A DNA stretch of 64,000 bases from Vreelandella olivaria. Its GTDB lineage: Bacteria > Pseudomonadota > Gammaproteobacteria > Pseudomonadales > Halomonadaceae. Location: the NCBI RefSeq assembly GCF_023507745.1, contig NZ_JALPZO010000112.1, forward strand, positions 124,001 to 188,000. The letters run 5' to 3'. Below are positions 52,606 to 63,150 of this stretch, in pieces. The position numbers and the translations under genes were made by a program. The notes under the pieces were generated by a model that was given only the letters and a program-made list of their open reading frames with translations, was not told the origin of the DNA and ran no database searches. Positions within the stretch are counted from its first letter, which is position 1; every line of letters starts with the position of its first letter.

Positions 52606-52963
52606 ATATCAAAGCTGCGTGAATGCTTCTTTGGCCATTGGGTTATGCATAACAGGTGCCTGGGTGATGCCACTCTGGGTGGTGGCAGGCATTGCCCTGA
52701 TCATGGCATGTGTCCTGTGGCGCCAGTATAAAGCTCAGCCGGTAGGTACCCTACAGCTTATGAAAAACGGCAGCCGGCTTTCGGGACGCTGGGTGCTGAT
52801 GGGGGGCGAGCTGGAGGAGGAGCAGTCAGTGCGCTGCGACTATGTAGGCCCTTGGCTGCTTGGTTTATATGTTGGGCCACAGCGGCTATGGCTATGGCCC
52901 GATAGTTTGCCACCCCATAGCCACCGCGCCCTGCGTCGATTATGCCATCGTCCTGGGCGCTAG
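52565..52963 (+). CDS. ygfX: YgfX-like membrane protein (sdhE partner)
   Basis: About 132 residues. Two hydrophobic helices (about 20-55, ASLAIGLCITGAWVMPLWVV and VAGIALIMACVLW) precede a small soluble domain (PVGTLQLMKNGSRLSGRWVL, LLGLYVGPQRLWLWPDSL). This is the layout of YgfX, which sits after sdhE in gammaproteobacteria and has been called toxin CptA in E. coli. No clear ribosome binding site precedes ATG 52565. The last 24 bases overlap the convergent nadB. Confidence 0.8.
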   Translation: MLRPPITLLIVRSKYQSCVNASLAIGLCITGAWVMPLWVVAGIALIMACVLWRQYKAQPVGTLQLMKNGSRLSGRWVLMGGELEEEQSVRCDYVGPWLLGLYVGPQRLWLWPDSLPPHSHRALRRLCHRPGR

Positions 52964-54544
52964 TTTGTCAGCTGCATCCTTCAGGCTGAGCTTGGATGCG
53001 CGGGCATTGTCTTGCGTACCAGGCCAGTCAATAGTGTAGTGAAGCCCCCGGGACTCATGGCGTTGGCTGGCGGCCAGTACCGTCAGTTGGGCAAGGCTAA
53101 CAGCCTGCCAAAGACGGATACTCTCCGGGTGAGCGCACTCCCTATCGATATTCTGCAATTGCTCCTTGATGCTTTTCAGCGTTTTGTACGCGGCAGCCAG
53201 CCCTTGGTTGCTGCGTACAATGGAAACATGCTGGCTCATAACGCTGCGCATGGTATTGCGCAACTGCGTTAGCATTTGCGTATCGACCTGAGAGGGTGGG
53301 TGCAAGCGCTGCAGAGGGGATTGGCGACTGCGTGTCTGGATACGTGGCTGCGTAAGCAAGTATTGGGCGCAGCTACGTGCATATACCAGGCATTCCAGTA
53401 ATGAATTACTGGCCATGCGATTGGCGCCATGCAGGCCTGTATAGGCTGTTTCACCAATAGCGTAGAGATTGGCAACATCGGTTGCGCCACGATGGTCGGT
53501 GGCTATACCGCCGCAGCTGTAGTGTGCGGCAGGTACCACGGGGATCGGTTGGTGAACGATATCAATACCCCGCGAGGTACAGTGAGCAAGGATGGTGGGG
53601 AAGTGGTGGCGAATAGAGGCCTCCCCGAGATGGCGTATATCCAGCCACACATGCCCTTGGCTACTTTGCTGAATTTGCGTGTCAATTGCTCGGGCCACCA
53701 CATCTCTGGGGGCCAACTCGGCACGGGGGTCAATATCGGGCATAAATCGATGGCCCGCATCGTTGAGGAGATAGCCGCCTTCTCCGCGTACGGCTTCGCT
53801 GATTAAAAAGGCCGGCCCCTCTGGGTCATATAGGCAGGTGGGATGAAACTGCTGAAACTCAAGGTTCATCAGGGTGGCGCCGAGTTCCGCCGCCATTATC
53901 ATGCCTTCGCCACTACTGGGGGAGGGAGTGGTCGTGTGCCGGTATAGTCCGCTGGCCCCCCCGGTTGCTAGCACCGTATGGCTTGCCAGTAGGGTGTGGT
54001 AGTGCTGCTGCGTATCAACCCCTTGTGCCCCGAGGCAACGTCCTGCAGCATCGCTGAGCAGGTTTAGTATTGTCAGATCGTTGCGCTGGGTAATATTGGA
54101 GTGGGCGTTAACCTTGCCAAGGAGCGTATCTATAACGGCTCGCCCGGTAGCATCATCGGCGTGGATGATGCGTCGGGCATTGTGGCCCCCTTCGCGGGTA
54201 AGATGATAGGGGTAGCGCGCGACTGGGTCTGTATCCGGTGTAAAAGGCACGCCATTCTCAATTAGCCACTGAATGGCAGCTGGGCCGTGGTTTACCGTAT
54301 AGCGAACAGCTTCTATGTCGCATAGCCCGTCACCGGCCACAAGAGTATCGCGTATATGGGCTTCCATATCATCATCTGGAGAGAGTACGGCGGCGATGCC
54401 GCCTTGTGCCCAACGGCTGGCCCCATTGTCTTCAAGCGCTGGACGTACTAACGTCACTGACAGGTGGTTAGCGACTTCAAGCGCAAGGCTTAAACCGGCG
54501 ACGCCGCCGCCGATAATAAGTACGTCGGATGTTGGCGTGCTCAT
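52940..54544 (-). CDS. nadB: L-aspartate oxidase
   Basis: A 534-residue FAD enzyme: LIIGGGVAGLSLALEVA at the N-terminus, SRWAQGGIAAV, HTREGGH-like LTREGGHNARRIIHADDATG, FHPTCLYDPEG, GEGGYLLNDAG and CGGIATDHRGAT. It oxidises aspartate to iminoaspartate, the first step of quinolinate and NAD synthesis. The ATG at 54544 has AGGAG about 10 bases upstream. The stop lies within the last codons of ygfX. The next upstream element on this strand is the tRNA cluster. Confidence 0.95.
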   Translation of the reverse strand: MSTPTSDVLIIGGGVAGLSLALEVANHLSVTLVRPALEDNGASRWAQGGIAAVLSPDDDMEAHIRDTLVAGDGLCDIEAVRYTVNHGPAAIQWLIENGVPFTPDTDPVARYPYHLTREGGHNARRIIHADDATGRAVIDTLLGKVNAHSNITQRNDLTILNLLSDAAGRCLGAQGVDTQQHYHTLLASHTVLATGGASGLYRHTTTPSPSSGEGMIMAAELGATLMNLEFQQFHPTCLYDPEGPAFLISEAVRGEGGYLLNDAGHRFMPDIDPRAELAPRDVVARAIDTQIQQSSQGHVWLDIRHLGEASIRHHFPTILAHCTSRGIDIVHQPIPVVPAAHYSCGGIATDHRGATDVANLYAIGETAYTGLHGANRMASNSLLECLVYARSCAQYLLTQPRIQTRSRQSPLQRLHPPSQVDTQMLTQLRNTMRSVMSQHVSIVRSNQGLAAAYKTLKSIKEQLQNIDRECAHPESIRLWQAVSLAQLTVLAASQRHESRGLHYTIDWPGTQDNARASKLSLKDAADKLAPRTMA

Positions 54545-54705
54545 GGGGGCCGCTCCTTCTTCGTTCAAGCAATCGCTATGTATATAAAGGCAGGCATCAT
54601 AGCGTGACCATAAACGCTTGGCGATGAGCAAATATAAAATAACGCCACTTATGTCAGCAGTGGGACAGACGAGAGAGAAAGCAGAAGGGTAATAAGAGGA
54701 AGATA

Positions 54706-54792
54706 TGGTGCCCGGAGCCGGACTTGAACCGGCACGGGGTTGCCCCCGAGAGATTTTAAGTCTCTTGCGTCTACCAATTTCGCCATCCGGGC
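54706..54792 (-). tRNA. tRNA-Leu (anticodon TAA)
   Basis: An 87-base tRNA with encoded CCA at 54706-54708. The acceptor starts GCCCGGA, the anticodon loop is CTTAAAA between AGAGA and TCTCT, and a long variable arm (CGGGGGCAACCCCG) marks a class II tRNA. Third of three tRNAs on this strand. Confidence 0.98.
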
Positions 54793-54834
54793 AGTGTATC
54801 GCAGGTTATCAAATCACCAACGCTACAGAGGAAA

Positions 54835-54908
54835 TGGAGGCTGGAGTCGGAATCGAACCGGCGTACACGGAGTTGCAGTCCGCTGCATAACCACTCTGCC
54901 ATCCAGCC
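54835..54908 (-). tRNA. tRNA-Cys (anticodon GCA)
   Basis: A 74-base tRNA beginning GGCTGGATGGCAGAGTGG on the minus strand, anticodon loop CTGCAAC in the stem GCGGA/TCCGT, T-loop GGTTCGATTCC, and encoded CCA. Middle gene of the glyW-cysT-leuZ-like cluster. Confidence 0.98.
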
Positions 54909-54920
54909 TTATGGAGTCGT

Positions 54921-54995
54921 TGGAGCGGGAAAGGAGATTCGAACTCCCGACCCTCGCCTTGGCAAGGCGATGCTCTACCACTGAGCTATTCCCGC
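54921..54995 (-). tRNA. tRNA-Gly (anticodon GCC)
   Basis: A 75-base tRNA beginning GCGGGAATAGCTCAGTGG on the minus strand, anticodon loop TGCCAAG (anticodon GCC), T-loop AGTTCGAATCT, and encoded CCA. First gene of the three-tRNA cluster, just behind a consensus promoter. Confidence 0.98.
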
Positions 54996-55010
54996 TCGAC
55001 TCGAGGGCGA

Positions 55011-55038
55011 ATTATACGCACCAAAACGAGCTTGTCAA
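55011..55038 (-). promoter_or_regulatory. Consensus sigma-70 promoter of the tRNA cluster
   Basis: On the minus strand TTGACA (55033-55038), a 16-base spacer, and TATAAT (55011-55016), both perfect, followed by TCGCCCTCG, a GC-rich discriminator of the type subject to stringent control. Transcription would begin about 10 bases before tRNA-Gly. Confidence 0.93.
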
Positions 55039-55081
55039 TCAATGAGTTTGTTAGCCAGTACAAACAGATATCGCTCGTCGC

Positions 55082-55630
55082 TTACATTGAACGGCTAAGG
55101 TGTGGCCAGGCTGCTTTTAAATACTGGATCATTGACCACAGGGTCAGAATGGCTGCCGCATAAAGCACCACAACGCCTAAGAGTGCCATATCGTGCCCTG
55201 GAGGGAAGGCCAGTAGAACAAGTATGGCGACCATCTGTAGCGTGGTTTTAAGCTTCCCAATCCATGACACAGCCACCATGCCACGTTTGCCCATTTCCGC
55301 CATCCATTCACGTAGGGCAGAAATAACGATCTCACGGCCAATAATCACCAGTGCAGGCAACGTTAAAAACAGGGTGTCGAAGCGTTCGATAAGCAGTGCC
55401 AGTGCGACTGCGACCATCAGTTTGTCGGCAACGGGATCTAAAAATGCACCGAAGGGTGTTGACTGGTTCCAGCGTCGGGCGAGGTAGCCATCCAGCCAGT
55501 CGGTGACGGAGGCTAATGCAAATAACCCCGCTGCAAGTGGCATGCTCCAGCTAAAAGGCAGGTAAAAAAGCACTACCAATAGCGGAATAAAGACGATCCT
55601 AACCAGAGTCAGTATGTTGGGTATATTCAT
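55082..55630 (-). CDS. pgsA: CDP-diacylglycerol-glycerol-3-phosphate 3-phosphatidyltransferase
   Basis: A 182-residue inner-membrane enzyme starting [12 protein letters not shown], with four or so membrane helices and the CDP-alcohol transferase motif DWLDGYLAR ... [11 protein letters not shown]. It makes phosphatidylglycerol phosphate, the first committed step for PG and cardiolipin. ATG 55630 chosen because it matches the family; a longer frame to 55714 is not conserved. Lies in the classic gacA-uvrC-pgsA-tRNA order. Confidence 0.95.
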   Translation of the reverse strand: MNIPNILTLVRIVFIPLLVVLFYLPFSWSMPLAAGLFALASVTDWLDGYLARRWNQSTPFGAFLDPVADKLMVAVALALLIERFDTLFLTLPALVIIGREIVISALREWMAEMGKRGMVAVSWIGKLKTTLQMVAILVLLAFPPGHDMALLGVVVLYAAAILTLWSMIQYLKAAWPHLSRSM

Positions 55631-55732
55631 CGCAGGGCGCGATCCTTGCCGGAGAATCATTGGAGTCGGAATGTATATGCTAAGGGACATTCTATCCCCC
55701 TTGGCGCACAGCATCCATGCCAGTAAGTAGGT

Positions 55733-57547
55733 TTATCCATTAAGCGCAGTATGAATAGCTTCTGCAAGTGCAGCGTTAATGCCGGGTACCCTGGCCAGTT
55801 CGTCGCGGCTGGCTTTTTGTACGCCCTGTAGTCCACCAAAAAAGCGTAGCAGCTCGCGCCGTCGTTTGGGACCAATGCCGGGAATATCCTGCAACGTGGA
55901 GGTGCGTCTTGCCTTGTCGCGCTGGGCACGGTGTCCTGCGATAGCGAAACGGTGGGACTCATCGCGAATATGTTGGATCAGGTGTAGAGCCGGAGAGGCT
56001 GGGTCCAGCGGCAATGGGTTGTCAACGGTTTCGAGAAAAAGTGTCTCAAGGCCGGCTTTTCGAGTGGTGCCTTTGGCAACACCGAGCAAAATAATATCCG
56101 TTATTTCCAGTTCGTTAAGCACGCTGCGTGCCATATTCAGCTGCCCTTTGCCGCCATCGACAATAAGGATGTCAGGGGCAATGGCTTCGCCACTTTTTAC
56201 CCGCTTCAGACGCCGTGTTAATGCCTGCTGCATAGCGGCATAATCATCTCCTGCCGCGACCCCTTCTATGCGGAAATGACGGTAGTCGCTTTTACGGGGC
56301 CCCAGGTGATCGAAGACCACGCAGGAAGCGACTGTGGCTTCACCGTGGCTGTGACTGATATCAAAACACTCAAGCCTCTCAGGAACCTTTTTCAGTGCCA
56401 GTGCCTTTTGTAGCGCTTCAAAGCGTTGGGTCAGTTGGGTTTTATTCGCCAGTTGCGATGCAAGCTGCTGTTCGGCATTGGTCATCGCCAGACGTTGCCA
56501 CTGTGCCCGCTGCCCGCGCACCTGACTGGCAACACGCACGCGTTTGCCCGCCTGCTCTGACAAGGCGCTGGCGATTAATTCGCTATCCTCAAGCGGATGG
56601 CTGGTAATGACTTCTCCCGGCACATTATGAGGTTGGCCAAAGTAATACTGGCTGACGACTTCGGCCAGGAGCATTTCCGGTGGGAGATCCAGGTCATTTT
56701 TAGGCGCATGGTGGCGTGCGCCAAGCAGGCGCCCATCGCGCACGCTCAGTACCGAAATGCCTAACCCTCCAGGCCGCTGGGCAAGCCCAAAAACATCGGC
56801 ATCACCACTTTCGTTATCAACAAACTGACGTTGCTGCAGTTGCCTTAGTTGTTGTATCTGGTCACGCAGGCGTGCAGCCTCTTCAAAATTTAATGCCTGA
56901 CTGGCGGCCTCCATCTCTTCAGTCAAAGCCTGGGTCACACGCTCGCTTTTTCCTTCCAGACACATTACTGCGTGTTCTACATCCCGGCGATAATCGGATT
57001 CGGAGATATAGTCGACACAGGGGGCACTGCAGCGTTGGATTTGATACTGGAGGCAGGGGCGAGAGCGATATGCAAAAACACTGTCTTCGCAGTTGCGAAT
57101 GCGGAAGATCTTTTGCATTAACGCCAGGCTTTCTCTGACCGCGGCGCTACTGGGATAAGGGCCCAAATAGCGTCCGTCGCCACGGCGCTGGCGCGCCCGC
57201 TTATATTCAAGCGCAGGGTAGGGGTGGCGGTCCGTCACAAATACAAAGGGGTAGGATTTATCATCCCGTAACAGAATGTTATAAGGTGGCCGTAGCTCTT
57301 TTATCAGGGTTTGCTCAAGCAGCAGGGCTTCGGTTTCGCTACGGGTAACCGTAATTTGAATATCGGCAATACGGGCCACCATGGCTTGTGTTTTGGTATT
57401 AAGCTGGCCACGAAAATAACTGGCAAGACGCGCTTTCAAGCGCTTGGCTTTGCCGACATAAAGGGTGTTGTGCTGCTCATCAAGCATCCTGTAAACACCG
57501 GGCGAGGTGCTTGCTGAGCTTAGAAACTGCTTGGCATCAAAAGTCAT
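55733..57547 (-). CDS. uvrC: UvrABC system protein C
   Basis: A 604-residue nuclease subunit of nucleotide excision repair. In order: GIY-YIG domain (SPGVYRMLDEQHNTLYVGKA, about 14-33), the Cys-rich RPCLQYQIQRCSAPC, UVR helix (about 205-240, EEAARLRDQIQQLR), RNase H-like C-terminal endonuclease (CFDISHSHGEATVASCVVF; DILIVDGGKGQLN) and HhH pair (LQDIPGIGPKRRRELLRFFG; RVPGINAALAEAI). Both active sites look intact. ATG 57547; an upstream start would lie inside gacA. Confidence 0.97.
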   Translation of the reverse strand: MTFDAKQFLSSASTSPGVYRMLDEQHNTLYVGKAKRLKARLASYFRGQLNTKTQAMVARIADIQITVTRSETEALLLEQTLIKELRPPYNILLRDDKSYPFVFVTDRHPYPALEYKRARQRRGDGRYLGPYPSSAAVRESLALMQKIFRIRNCEDSVFAYRSRPCLQYQIQRCSAPCVDYISESDYRRDVEHAVMCLEGKSERVTQALTEEMEAASQALNFEEAARLRDQIQQLRQLQQRQFVDNESGDADVFGLAQRPGGLGISVLSVRDGRLLGARHHAPKNDLDLPPEMLLAEVVSQYYFGQPHNVPGEVITSHPLEDSELIASALSEQAGKRVRVASQVRGQRAQWQRLAMTNAEQQLASQLANKTQLTQRFEALQKALALKKVPERLECFDISHSHGEATVASCVVFDHLGPRKSDYRHFRIEGVAAGDDYAAMQQALTRRLKRVKSGEAIAPDILIVDGGKGQLNMARSVLNELEITDIILLGVAKGTTRKAGLETLFLETVDNPLPLDPASPALHLIQHIRDESHRFAIAGHRAQRDKARRTSTLQDIPGIGPKRRRELLRFFGGLQGVQKASRDELARVPGINAALAEAIHTALNG

Positions 57548-57593
57548 GGCTGGGTGTCGGCGCTTCAAAACGGCAGAGGCTGCGATGGTAGGA

Positions 57594-58244
57594 TTATCCC
57601 AGGCTTGCGTCAAAACCCTCTACCAGGCCGTGGCGCAGGGCAAGGTGGGTAAGTTCAACATCGGTGGCAACCTGCAATTTGTCAAACAGTCGATAGCGGT
57701 AGGTGTTGACGGTTTTGGGGCTTAGGTGCAACCGGTCTGAAATGTCCTGTACCCGCTGACAGTTAACAATCATCAACGCAATTTGTAGCTCGCGATGAGA
57801 AAGATGGCTGAAAGGGTTATCGTCATCGTCGAAGTGGGACAAGGCCAGGCGCTGGGCGATTTCCTGACTGACGTAGCGCCGACCATGAAACACCTGACGG
57901 ATGGCATCGGTCATTTCTACAGCATCCGCTCCTTTGCTTAAAAAGCCTGAAGCGCCAGCCTCCAGCATTCTGCGCAGTACGCTGTCTTCCATATGAGCGG
58001 TCAGGATGATGACCTTCACATCGGCTATCTTGCGATGAATTCGTCGTGTTGCCTCAAGGCCGCCGATACCCGGCATACGTATGTCCATCAGTACGATATC
58101 AGGCTTCAAATGACGACATTGAGTAACGGCGCTTTCGCCATCGTCTACTTCGCCTATAATTTTGATATCGCACTCTTCATTCAGCAGGTGAGCAATACTG
58201 GTTCTCACCAGATGGTGATCATCGGCGATTAAAACGTTGATCAA
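57594..58244 (-). CDS. gacA: Response regulator GacA/UvrY
   Basis: A 216-residue NarL-type regulator: receiver (NVLIADDHHLVRTSIAHLL; phospho-Asp in PDIVLMDIRMPG, about 54) and LuxR-type HTH (SHLSHRELQIALMIV; QDISDRLHLSPKTVNTYRYR). It responds to a GacS/BarA kinase and usually switches on CsrA-antagonist small RNAs. A TTG start at 58244 is chosen because AGGAG lies 8 bases upstream and the sequence from there (INVLIADDHH) matches the family N-terminus; an upstream in-frame start would add about 28 unrelated residues. Confidence 0.93.
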   Translation of the reverse strand: MINVLIADDHHLVRTSIAHLLNEECDIKIIGEVDDGESAVTQCRHLKPDIVLMDIRMPGIGGLEATRRIHRKIADVKVIILTAHMEDSVLRRMLEAGASGFLSKGADAVEMTDAIRQVFHGRRYVSQEIAQRLALSHFDDDDNPFSHLSHRELQIALMIVNCQRVQDISDRLHLSPKTVNTYRYRLFDKLQVATDVELTHLALRHGLVEGFDASLG

Positions 58245-58362
58245 GGGGCTGGCTCCTGCATGTAATCGTCTCGGACTCTCGGCGATAGCCTCGTATGCTA
58301 GAACATAGAGTGCCACAGCTCTTGGCAAAGGAGAATTAGTAGATGGTGGTTTATGCTATATC

Positions 58363-58391
58363 TTGACGTCTGGCAATAACTGAAGTAGTAT
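58363..58391 (+). promoter_or_regulatory. Promoter of tRNA-Ala
   Basis: TTGACG (58363-58368), 17 bases, TAGTAT (58386-58391), then TCGCCCCGC, a GC-rich discriminator typical of stable-RNA promoters under stringent control. Transcription would start about 20 bases before the tRNA. Confidence 0.7.
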
Positions 58392-58420
58392 TCGCCCCGC
58401 TGCTTCGAAAGGCAGTTCGT

Positions 58421-58496
58421 GGGGCCTTAGCTCAGCTGGGAGAGCGCAACACTGGCAGTGTTGAGGTCAGCGGTTCGATCCCGCTAGGCTCCACCA
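58421..58496 (+). tRNA. tRNA-Ala (anticodon GGC)
   Basis: A 76-base tRNA with acceptor GGGGCCT/AGGCTCC, D-arm AGCTCAGCTGGGAGAGC, anticodon loop CTGGCAG in CAACA/TGTTG, T-loop GGTTCGATCCC and encoded CCA. It stands alone with its own promoter and a strong terminator 7 bases after its end. Confidence 0.98.
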
Positions 58497-58502
58497 ATTT
58501 CG

Positions 58503-58533
58503 AACGCCTCGTTACCTGTAACGAGGCGTTTTT
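58503..58533 (+). terminator. Rho-independent terminator of tRNA-Ala
   Basis: A perfect 12-pair stem, AACGCCTCGTTA and TAACGAGGCGTT (58503-58530), with a 4-base loop, then more T residues (five in all at 58529-58533). It begins 7 bases after the tRNA. Confidence 0.93.
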
Positions 58534-58590
58534 GTATGTCCACCTCATATGCCATCAGGCTTGCATCTCTATGATGTATTGGGGGGGAAG

Positions 58591-58621
58591 GCCAGCCCTG
58601 GGCTGCTAGCTTAGGGCTGGC
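58591..58621 (-). terminator. Possible argF terminator hairpin
   Basis: GCCAGCCCT (58591-58599) pairs with AGGGCTGGC (58613-58621) just after the argF stop, but on the minus strand it is followed by CTTCCCCCCC and not by T residues. It could stabilise the 3' end; termination is uncertain. Confidence 0.35.
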
Positions 58622-58627
58622 GTATTG

Positions 58628-59548
58628 TTAGTCGTCTATTTTACCCAGCAGTAAAAACTCAATCAGCGCTTTTTGGGCATGTAGACGGTTGCCTGCTTCC
58701 TGCCATACCACGGCTCGTGGGTCATCCAGTAAGGTGTGGCTTATTTCTTCACCCCGGTGGGCAGGGAGGCAATGCAGGAACAGTGCATCAGGTTGAGCGC
58801 TATCCAGCATCGCTTCGGTCACCTGGAAGCCGCTGAAGTCTGCTTCACGCTTGGCCTGCTCCTCCTCCTGCCCCATGGATGCCCATACATCGGTGGTCAT
58901 CAGGTCTACACCTTTTGCTGCTTCCTCCGGGTCATGGAGCAGTGTTACCCGCTCGCCAGCGGCTTGCAGGATATCGGCGCGTGGCTCATACCCTTTCGGG
59001 CAGCAGACGCGCAGATTGAAATCGAATTGGCGAGCCGCATTGATCCATGAATGGCACATGTTGTTGCCATCCCCAATCCATACGGCTGTTCGACCCTGAA
59101 CGCTGCCGCGTAACTCTGTCCAGGTCATTACATCGGCCAATAGCTGGCAGGGATGATAGTCATCGCTAAGGGCGTTGATGACCGGTATGCTGCTGGCGCT
59201 GGCGTAGGTTTCCAGGCCAGCATGTGAGAAGGTGCGGATCATGACGGCATCCACCATCTCCGACAAAACCCGGGCAGTGTCTTCAACAGGTTCGCCGCGA
59301 CCAAGCTGGGTGTCGCGGGGAGAGAGGAACAGCGCATGACCACCGAACTGTGCCATACCGGTTTCAAACGACACACGGGTACGGGTGGATGATTTCTCAA
59401 AAATCATTGCCAATGTGCGATTGGACAGCGGCGTGTATACCGGTCCATTGGCTTTTAGGTCGGTTTTAATCTTGATGGCACGCTGAATCAAATACGCCAA
59501 TTCATCCGAGGTTAAATCCAGTAGGGTAAGGAAATGGCGTGTCGCCAT
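58628..59548 (-). CDS. argF: Ornithine carbamoyltransferase
   Basis: A 306-residue enzyme of arginine synthesis that makes citrulline from ornithine and carbamoyl phosphate. Carbamoyl phosphate binding: [15 protein letters not shown]; also [11 protein letters not shown] and the C-terminal catalytic [13 protein letters not shown] with Cys. The full length agrees with the family. Likely single gene, divergent from grxD. No clear ArgR box was seen upstream. Confidence 0.96.
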   Translation of the reverse strand: MATRHFLTLLDLTSDELAYLIQRAIKIKTDLKANGPVYTPLSNRTLAMIFEKSSTRTRVSFETGMAQFGGHALFLSPRDTQLGRGEPVEDTARVLSEMVDAVMIRTFSHAGLETYASASSIPVINALSDDYHPCQLLADVMTWTELRGSVQGRTAVWIGDGNNMCHSWINAARQFDFNLRVCCPKGYEPRADILQAAGERVTLLHDPEEAAKGVDLMTTDVWASMGQEEEQAKREADFSGFQVTEAMLDSAQPDALFLHCLPAHRGEEISHTLLDDPRAVVWQEAGNRLHAQKALIEFLLLGKIDD

Positions 59549-59769
59549 GATGACTTCTCTCCGCGCAAAAACACCATCCTAGCGATGCAGCAGGGGATGC
59601 GCAACGCGAACGGCACGCGTAGAATGGCGGCCACAGAGGAAGGCCGAGTGGTTTGCTCAAGTATTAACTTGCATTGTAAATCGCAGGCCGCATTTGGCTG
59701 TGGGGTTAAAGCGGGTTGACGAATTGCGTAAACTGGTCTCGACCACACTATTTATCTAAGGAGTATCCT

Positions 59770-60120
59770 ATGAGCACTACTGCCGAGAATATTCAGCGCC
59801 AGATCAGTGAAAACCCCATTCTTATTTATATGAAGGGCACCCCCCAACTGCCGCAGTGTGGGTTCTCAGCGCAAACGGTTCAGGCGCTAATGAGCTGTGG
59901 CGAGCGCTTTGCTTTCGTGAATGTACTGGATAATCCTGATATCCGTGCAGAGCTGCCCAAAATTGCCAACTGGCCCACCTTTCCACAGTTGTGGGTTGAG
60001 GGTGAGTTAGTGGGTGGCTGCGATATCGTGATAGAGATGCATCAAAACGGTGAGCTGGAGAAGCTGATTAAAGAGGCTGCACAGCGTGCCGGTGCAGCCG
60101 AAGGTGGTGATAACGCCTGA
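59770..60120 (+). CDS. grxD: Monothiol glutaredoxin
   Basis: A 116-residue Grx4-type protein with the CGFS site in LPQCGFSAQTVQ, the GSH-binding WPTFPQLWVEGELVGG and GCDIVIEMHQNGEL. Such proteins bind and deliver 2Fe-2S clusters. The ATG at 59770 follows AAGGAG by 7 bases; an upstream in-frame ATG at 59716 is unlikely. Confidence 0.95.
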   Translation: MSTTAENIQRQISENPILIYMKGTPQLPQCGFSAQTVQALMSCGERFAFVNVLDNPDIRAELPKIANWPTFPQLWVEGELVGGCDIVIEMHQNGELEKLIKEAAQRAGAAEGGDNA

Positions 60121-60228
60121 TTACTTGCTCTGCCTAATTGGCTGTGCGGTTGGCGGGCTGCGGTGCAGCCGCTAGAATGGTGTTTTGTCATGTATCGATA
60201 GTCAGCCCGCCAAAGGAAATTCTGCTCA

Positions 60229-62127
<1,899 letters not shown>

Positions 62128-62183
62128 TCATGACAGATGACGTTTGACCTCACACAAGAGTTACCACATTAGGAGAGAGCACC

Positions 62184-62510
62184 ATGTTTAAAGGTGGAAT
62201 GGGCAATTTGATGAAGCAAGCCCAGGAAATGCAGGAAAAAATGCAGCGGGTACAGGAAGAGGTTGCCAAAGCCGAGGTGCAGGGTGAAGCAGGTGCTGGC
62301 ATGGTGAAAGTCACGATGAATGGTCGCCATGACGTCAGTAATGTCACTATTGACCCGAGCGTATTGGAAGAGGACAAAGAGCTGCTGGAAGATCTGCTTG
62401 CTGCTGCGGTTAACGATGCGGTGCGTAAAGTGGAAATAAGTTCCAAGGCAAAAATGGAAGAGGCAACTGCTGGGCTTAATTTACCGCCTGGCTTTAAGAT
62501 GCCATTTTAA
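62184..62510 (+). CDS. ybaB: YbaB/EbfC family nucleoid-associated protein
   Basis: A 108-residue DNA-binding protein: [20 protein letters not shown] with a coiled-coil start, [21 protein letters not shown] in the core. Binds DNA as a dimer and helps recombination repair and nucleoid shape. ATG follows TTAGGAGAGA. recR starts 3 bases after its stop, so the two are coupled. Part of dnaX-ybaB-recR. Confidence 0.95.
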   Translation: MFKGGMGNLMKQAQEMQEKMQRVQEEVAKAEVQGEAGAGMVKVTMNGRHDVSNVTIDPSVLEEDKELLEDLLAAAVNDAVRKVEISSKAKMEEATAGLNLPPGFKMPF

Positions 62511-62513
62511 ACA

Positions 62514-63119
62514 ATGCGATTCTCCCCTCTTGTTGAGCAGCTTATGGACGCTTTCCGCGTATTGCCAGGTGTTGGGCCTAAAACGGCTCAACGCATGGCG
62601 ATGCACCTGCTGGAGCGCGAGCGTCCTGGCGGTCAGCGTCTTGCCACTGTGATACAGAAAGCGATTGAAGAGGTGGGCTACTGCCAGCGTTGTCGCACCT
62701 TGACGGAAGCTGAGACTTGCGTTCTGTGTGAAAGTCCACGGCGTGATGATGCGCTACTGTGCGTGGTTGAGTCCCCGGCGGATCAGCTGGCGATTGAAGA
62801 GGCGGGTGGCTTCCAGGGGCGTTATTTCGTGCTGCACGGCCACCTTTCTCCCCTGGATGGTATTGGCCCTGAAGCGATTGGCCTGGATCTGCTGGAAGAG
62901 CGTGTGGCGCAAGGGGCTATTGTCGAAGTAGTGCTGGCAACCAATCCAACGGTGGAAGGTGAGGCAACCGCGCACTATATTGCGGCCCAGTTAGCGCATT
63001 ACGGCGTTAAGTTTTCCCGCTTGGCTTATGGTGTACCAATGGGGGGAGAGCTTGAGTATGTGGATGGTGGCACCTTAAGCCGCGCATTTAACGGTCGCCA
63101 GCCCTTCGCCAGCGATTAA
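62514..63119 (+). CDS. recR: Recombination protein RecR
   Basis: A 201-residue protein with HhH ([18 protein letters not shown]), a zinc finger ([16 protein letters not shown]), a Toprim domain ([35 protein letters not shown]) and the C-terminal Walker-like [17 protein letters not shown]. RecR with RecO loads RecA on SSB-coated DNA. Immediately after ybaB. Confidence 0.97.
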   Translation: MRFSPLVEQLMDAFRVLPGVGPKTAQRMAMHLLERERPGGQRLATVIQKAIEEVGYCQRCRTLTEAETCVLCESPRRDDALLCVVESPADQLAIEEAGGFQGRYFVLHGHLSPLDGIGPEAIGLDLLEERVAQGAIVEVVLATNPTVEGEATAHYIAAQLAHYGVKFSRLAYGVPMGGELEYVDGGTLSRAFNGRQPFASD

Positions 63120-63150
63120 ACTTTATAAAATCGCAAGCGCTACGGCGGTT

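Noticed and set aside
55779..56243. 154-codon frame opposite uvrC
   Set aside because: Shadow of uvrC; Ser/Arg-rich composition expected from antisense reading.
58591..58621. Strong argF terminator
   Set aside because: The hairpin is real but is followed by C residues on the minus strand, so it was kept only as a low-confidence call.
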